A stretch of 50,935 bases of DNA from Firmicutes bacterium CAG:884. Its GTDB lineage: Bacteria; Bacillota_I; Bacilli_A; RF39; UBA660. The stretch lies in the NCBI GenBank assembly GCA_000433875.1, contig HF993343.1, positions 1 to 50,935 on the forward strand. Reading direction: 5' to 3'. A model generated the notes under the pieces. It saw only the letters and a list, made by a program, of their open reading frames with translations, was not told where the DNA came from and ran no database searches. A program made the position numbers and the translations under genes. This document shows, one piece after another, positions 49,682 through 50,935 of this stretch (positions are counted from its first letter, which is position 1; each line of letters begins with the position of its first letter).

Positions 49682-49693
49682 AGCTGATTATTT
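49663..49693. terminator. Bidirectional terminator after pgsA
   Basis: Stem GAAATAATCAGC / GCTGATTATTTC around CAATAAA, with A and T runs on either side; shared by pgsA and the converging 50353 gene. Confidence 0.8.
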
Positions 49694-50353
49694 CTTATAT
49701 ACTATTTCATCTTCTGTTTCATAATATTTAAATTTTTGATTACTAGTAAGACTTGATACATTATCTTTAACAGTTACATATCCGTAATTTGTTTTTAATA
49801 TTTTTTTTATTTTTTCTAATAATTCTTCATTTTTATCAAAACTTTTTGCAATTTTTTTTAATTGATTTTGATCTAATTTAGAAGGTTTAGGTTTAATTGG
49901 TGATGAAAGATAATATGTTCCACCACCTACAAATAATGTTCCAATGGTTGTAATTAGCTGAGCTACATCTGCAGGAAAAGTATTCGGTAAACTAAAAAAT
50001 GCATTTAATCCTAAAATATTAAGAGTCATAAGTAATAATGATAAACCAGCTCTATATGCAACTCTTTTAACATTAACTTTATAATTAATGCTATTCATTA
50101 ATTCTTCATTATTTTTTTCCATAAACTTTTTTTGTTCTTTTAATGTATTTAAACCTACATTTAACAAATTAAATAGTTTAGGATTTCCTTCTTCATAAGT
50201 AAATGATTTAAATCCATCTTTTATTTTAAATGTAAATGTATATGTCATATATGGTTCTAAATTACCGTTTACATCTCTATATTCTAGATTTTCTTTTACA
50301 TTTTGAAGTGGATAGTTTTTAAAATAAATTAAATCATCAATGTATTCTTCCAT
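49688..50353 (-). CDS. Hypothetical protein with two membrane segments
   Basis: Not recognised. The 221-residue protein has a soluble N-terminal part, two hydrophobic helices near 100-118 and 130-152 (SLLLMTLNILGLNAFF, then LITTIGTLFVGGGTYYLS), and a charged C-terminal part. The layout suggests both ends face the cytoplasm. The start has GGTGAT upstream on the minus strand. Confidence 0.65.
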   Translation of the reverse strand: MEEYIDDLIYFKNYPLQNVKENLEYRDVNGNLEPYMTYTFTFKIKDGFKSFTYEEGNPKLFNLLNVGLNTLKEQKKFMEKNNEELMNSINYKVNVKRVAYRAGLSLLLMTLNILGLNAFFSLPNTFPADVAQLITTIGTLFVGGGTYYLSSPIKPKPSKLDQNQLKKIAKSFDKNEELLEKIKKILKTNYGYVTVKDNVSSLTSNQKFKYYETEDEIVYKK

Positions 50354-50460
50354 ATAATCACCATATAAATTATAGCATTAAAAATAAATAAAAACAAATA
50401 ATATTGTAAAGTTATTGAAAAAACATAGAGAATGTGTTAAAATTAAATAGTAAAAATAAT

Positions 50461-50630
50461 AAAAATATCAACAAAAGTGTTGATAAAATAATAGAAAATA
50501 GAAGGAATGTTGATAAAATGTTTGACCAAATACATATACACACTAGTATTACTAAAAAATAAATATTTTGTTAATAACTTTATAGGAGCGATTAATTATA
50601 TAGATACCGGTCCTTTTTAAAGTGAAATTG
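50461..50630 (+). promoter_or_regulatory. Conserved surface-gene leader, copy 2
   Basis: Nearly the same sequence as 9890-10062. The palindrome here is TATCAACA-AAAG-TGTTGATA. The block with GGAGCGATTAATTATATAG and ACCGGTCCTTTTT (50584-50617) is unchanged, and a stretch of about nine bases present in copy 1 is missing after ACTAGTATTACTAAAAA. It leads into the surface-protein gene at 50696. The remaining bases of 50354-50460 show nothing clear. Confidence 0.8.
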
Positions 50631-50654
50631 TAATAAAAGAAAGGAAATTAGAAT

Positions 50655-50699
50655 ATGAAATGTGGCGCAAAAATATATAGAAGGGAAGTAATAACGTGA
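50655..50699 (+). CDS. Possible 14-codon leader peptide
   Basis: ATG 50655 behind AAAGGAAA opens MKCGAKIYRREVIT and stops at TGA (50697-50699), overlapping the next start codon GTG as GTGA. It may be translationally coupled to that gene, or a chance frame. Confidence 0.35.
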   Translation: MKCGAKIYRREVIT

Positions 50700-50935
50700 A
50701 AAATAAATATAAAATAATATTAATAATATGTGTAATAATAGGAATATGTTCTATATTAGTGGGAAGTATTGCTTATTATAGAATAGTAGTTGAAGGAAGT
50801 ATAAAAGGATCAACTGGTAATGCTGTATTTGTACTTAAAGATGAAAATAGTAATGTATGGAATAATAAAGAGATTAATTTAGGAAAAGTAAATCCAGGAG
50901 ATAGTGGAGAGTTTACTGTAACAATGGATGCAAGT
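50696..50935 (+). CDS. SipW-type/TasA-like secreted surface protein (partial)
   Basis: The first 80 residues are present; the rest is outside the window. It starts MKNKYKIILIICVIIGICS, a signal peptide, then GSIAYYRIVVEGSIKG, and continues with a beta-rich mature part (FVLKDENSNVW, INLGKVNPGDSGEFTVTM). That text resembles camelysin/TasA-like matrix proteins and SipW-dependent proteins, in which PGDSG-x-F before a strand is common. GTG 50696 has GAAGGGAAG upstream. The collapsed gene at 10087 begins with the same codons. Confidence 0.6.
   Translation, partial: MKNKYKIILIICVIIGICSILVGSIAYYRIVVEGSIKGSTGNAVFVLKDENSNVWNNKEINLGKVNPGDSGEFTVTMDAS

Overview
The window is chromosomal DNA of a very AT-rich, low-GC Gram-positive bacterium of the Bacilli type. 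The evidence is the gene order: gpsB followed by rnpB, rodZ followed by pgsA, dnaB-dnaI, ftsE-ftsX, yrrN-yrrO-greA, pheS-pheT behind a T-box, and a SpoVIF-like sporulation gene. UGA is a stop codon here: several genes end in TGA, and prfB carries the RF2-type frameshift at CTT TGA C. It is therefore not a Mycoplasma-code organism. My best guess is an uncultured gut-type lineage near Erysipelotrichia/RF39, but that is inference. Nearly all coding is on the + strand.

Layout. 1-389: one end of an IS3-type element (- strand). 457-5156: CYTH protein, HAD phosphatase, mraY, engB, an unknown gene and der. 5218-9187: spoVIF-like gene, a Phe T-box, pheS-pheT. 9288-10267: a phosphatase gene, then a conserved leader in front of a collapsed surface-protein gene. 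10341-17835: uvrA, a membrane-anchored Ig-repeat esterase, a TopB-type topoisomerase. 17893-26456: envelope and surface genes (BspA-like repeats, DUF4015 hydrolase, pilin, LysM, lipoprotein, LiaF-like, DUF4097) mixed with YutD, a one-module Clp ATPase and TrmL. 26640-28700: tRNAs Lys, Ile, Asn, Glu and Gly, a candidate small RNA, a nuclease-like gene behind a leader terminator, and a 6S-like RNA. 28731-31525: two membrane proteins, tRNA-Ser, and a ZnuA-like lipoprotein that has lost metal ligands. 31627-38775: rnc, yebC, dnaB-dnaI, prfB, ftsEX.

39248-43010 is an accessory block. It holds a leader with its own promoter and terminator, a decayed RelA/SpoT HD fragment, and a tight three-gene operon: a GlnD-type nucleotidyltransferase, a small class I aminoacyl-tRNA-synthetase-like protein with HIGN but no visible KMSKS, and an S51 (peptidase E) homologue. 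This is the strongest candidate for an undescribed system.

43022-49681 returns to housekeeping genes: the tRNA U34 hydroxylation pair yrrN/yrrO, greA, tig, a CAT-fold acyltransferase-like gene lacking its catalytic His, gpsB, rnpB, rodZ, pgsA. The window ends in an unknown membrane protein and a second copy of the 9890-10062 leader, here in front of an intact-looking surface-protein gene cut by the window edge.
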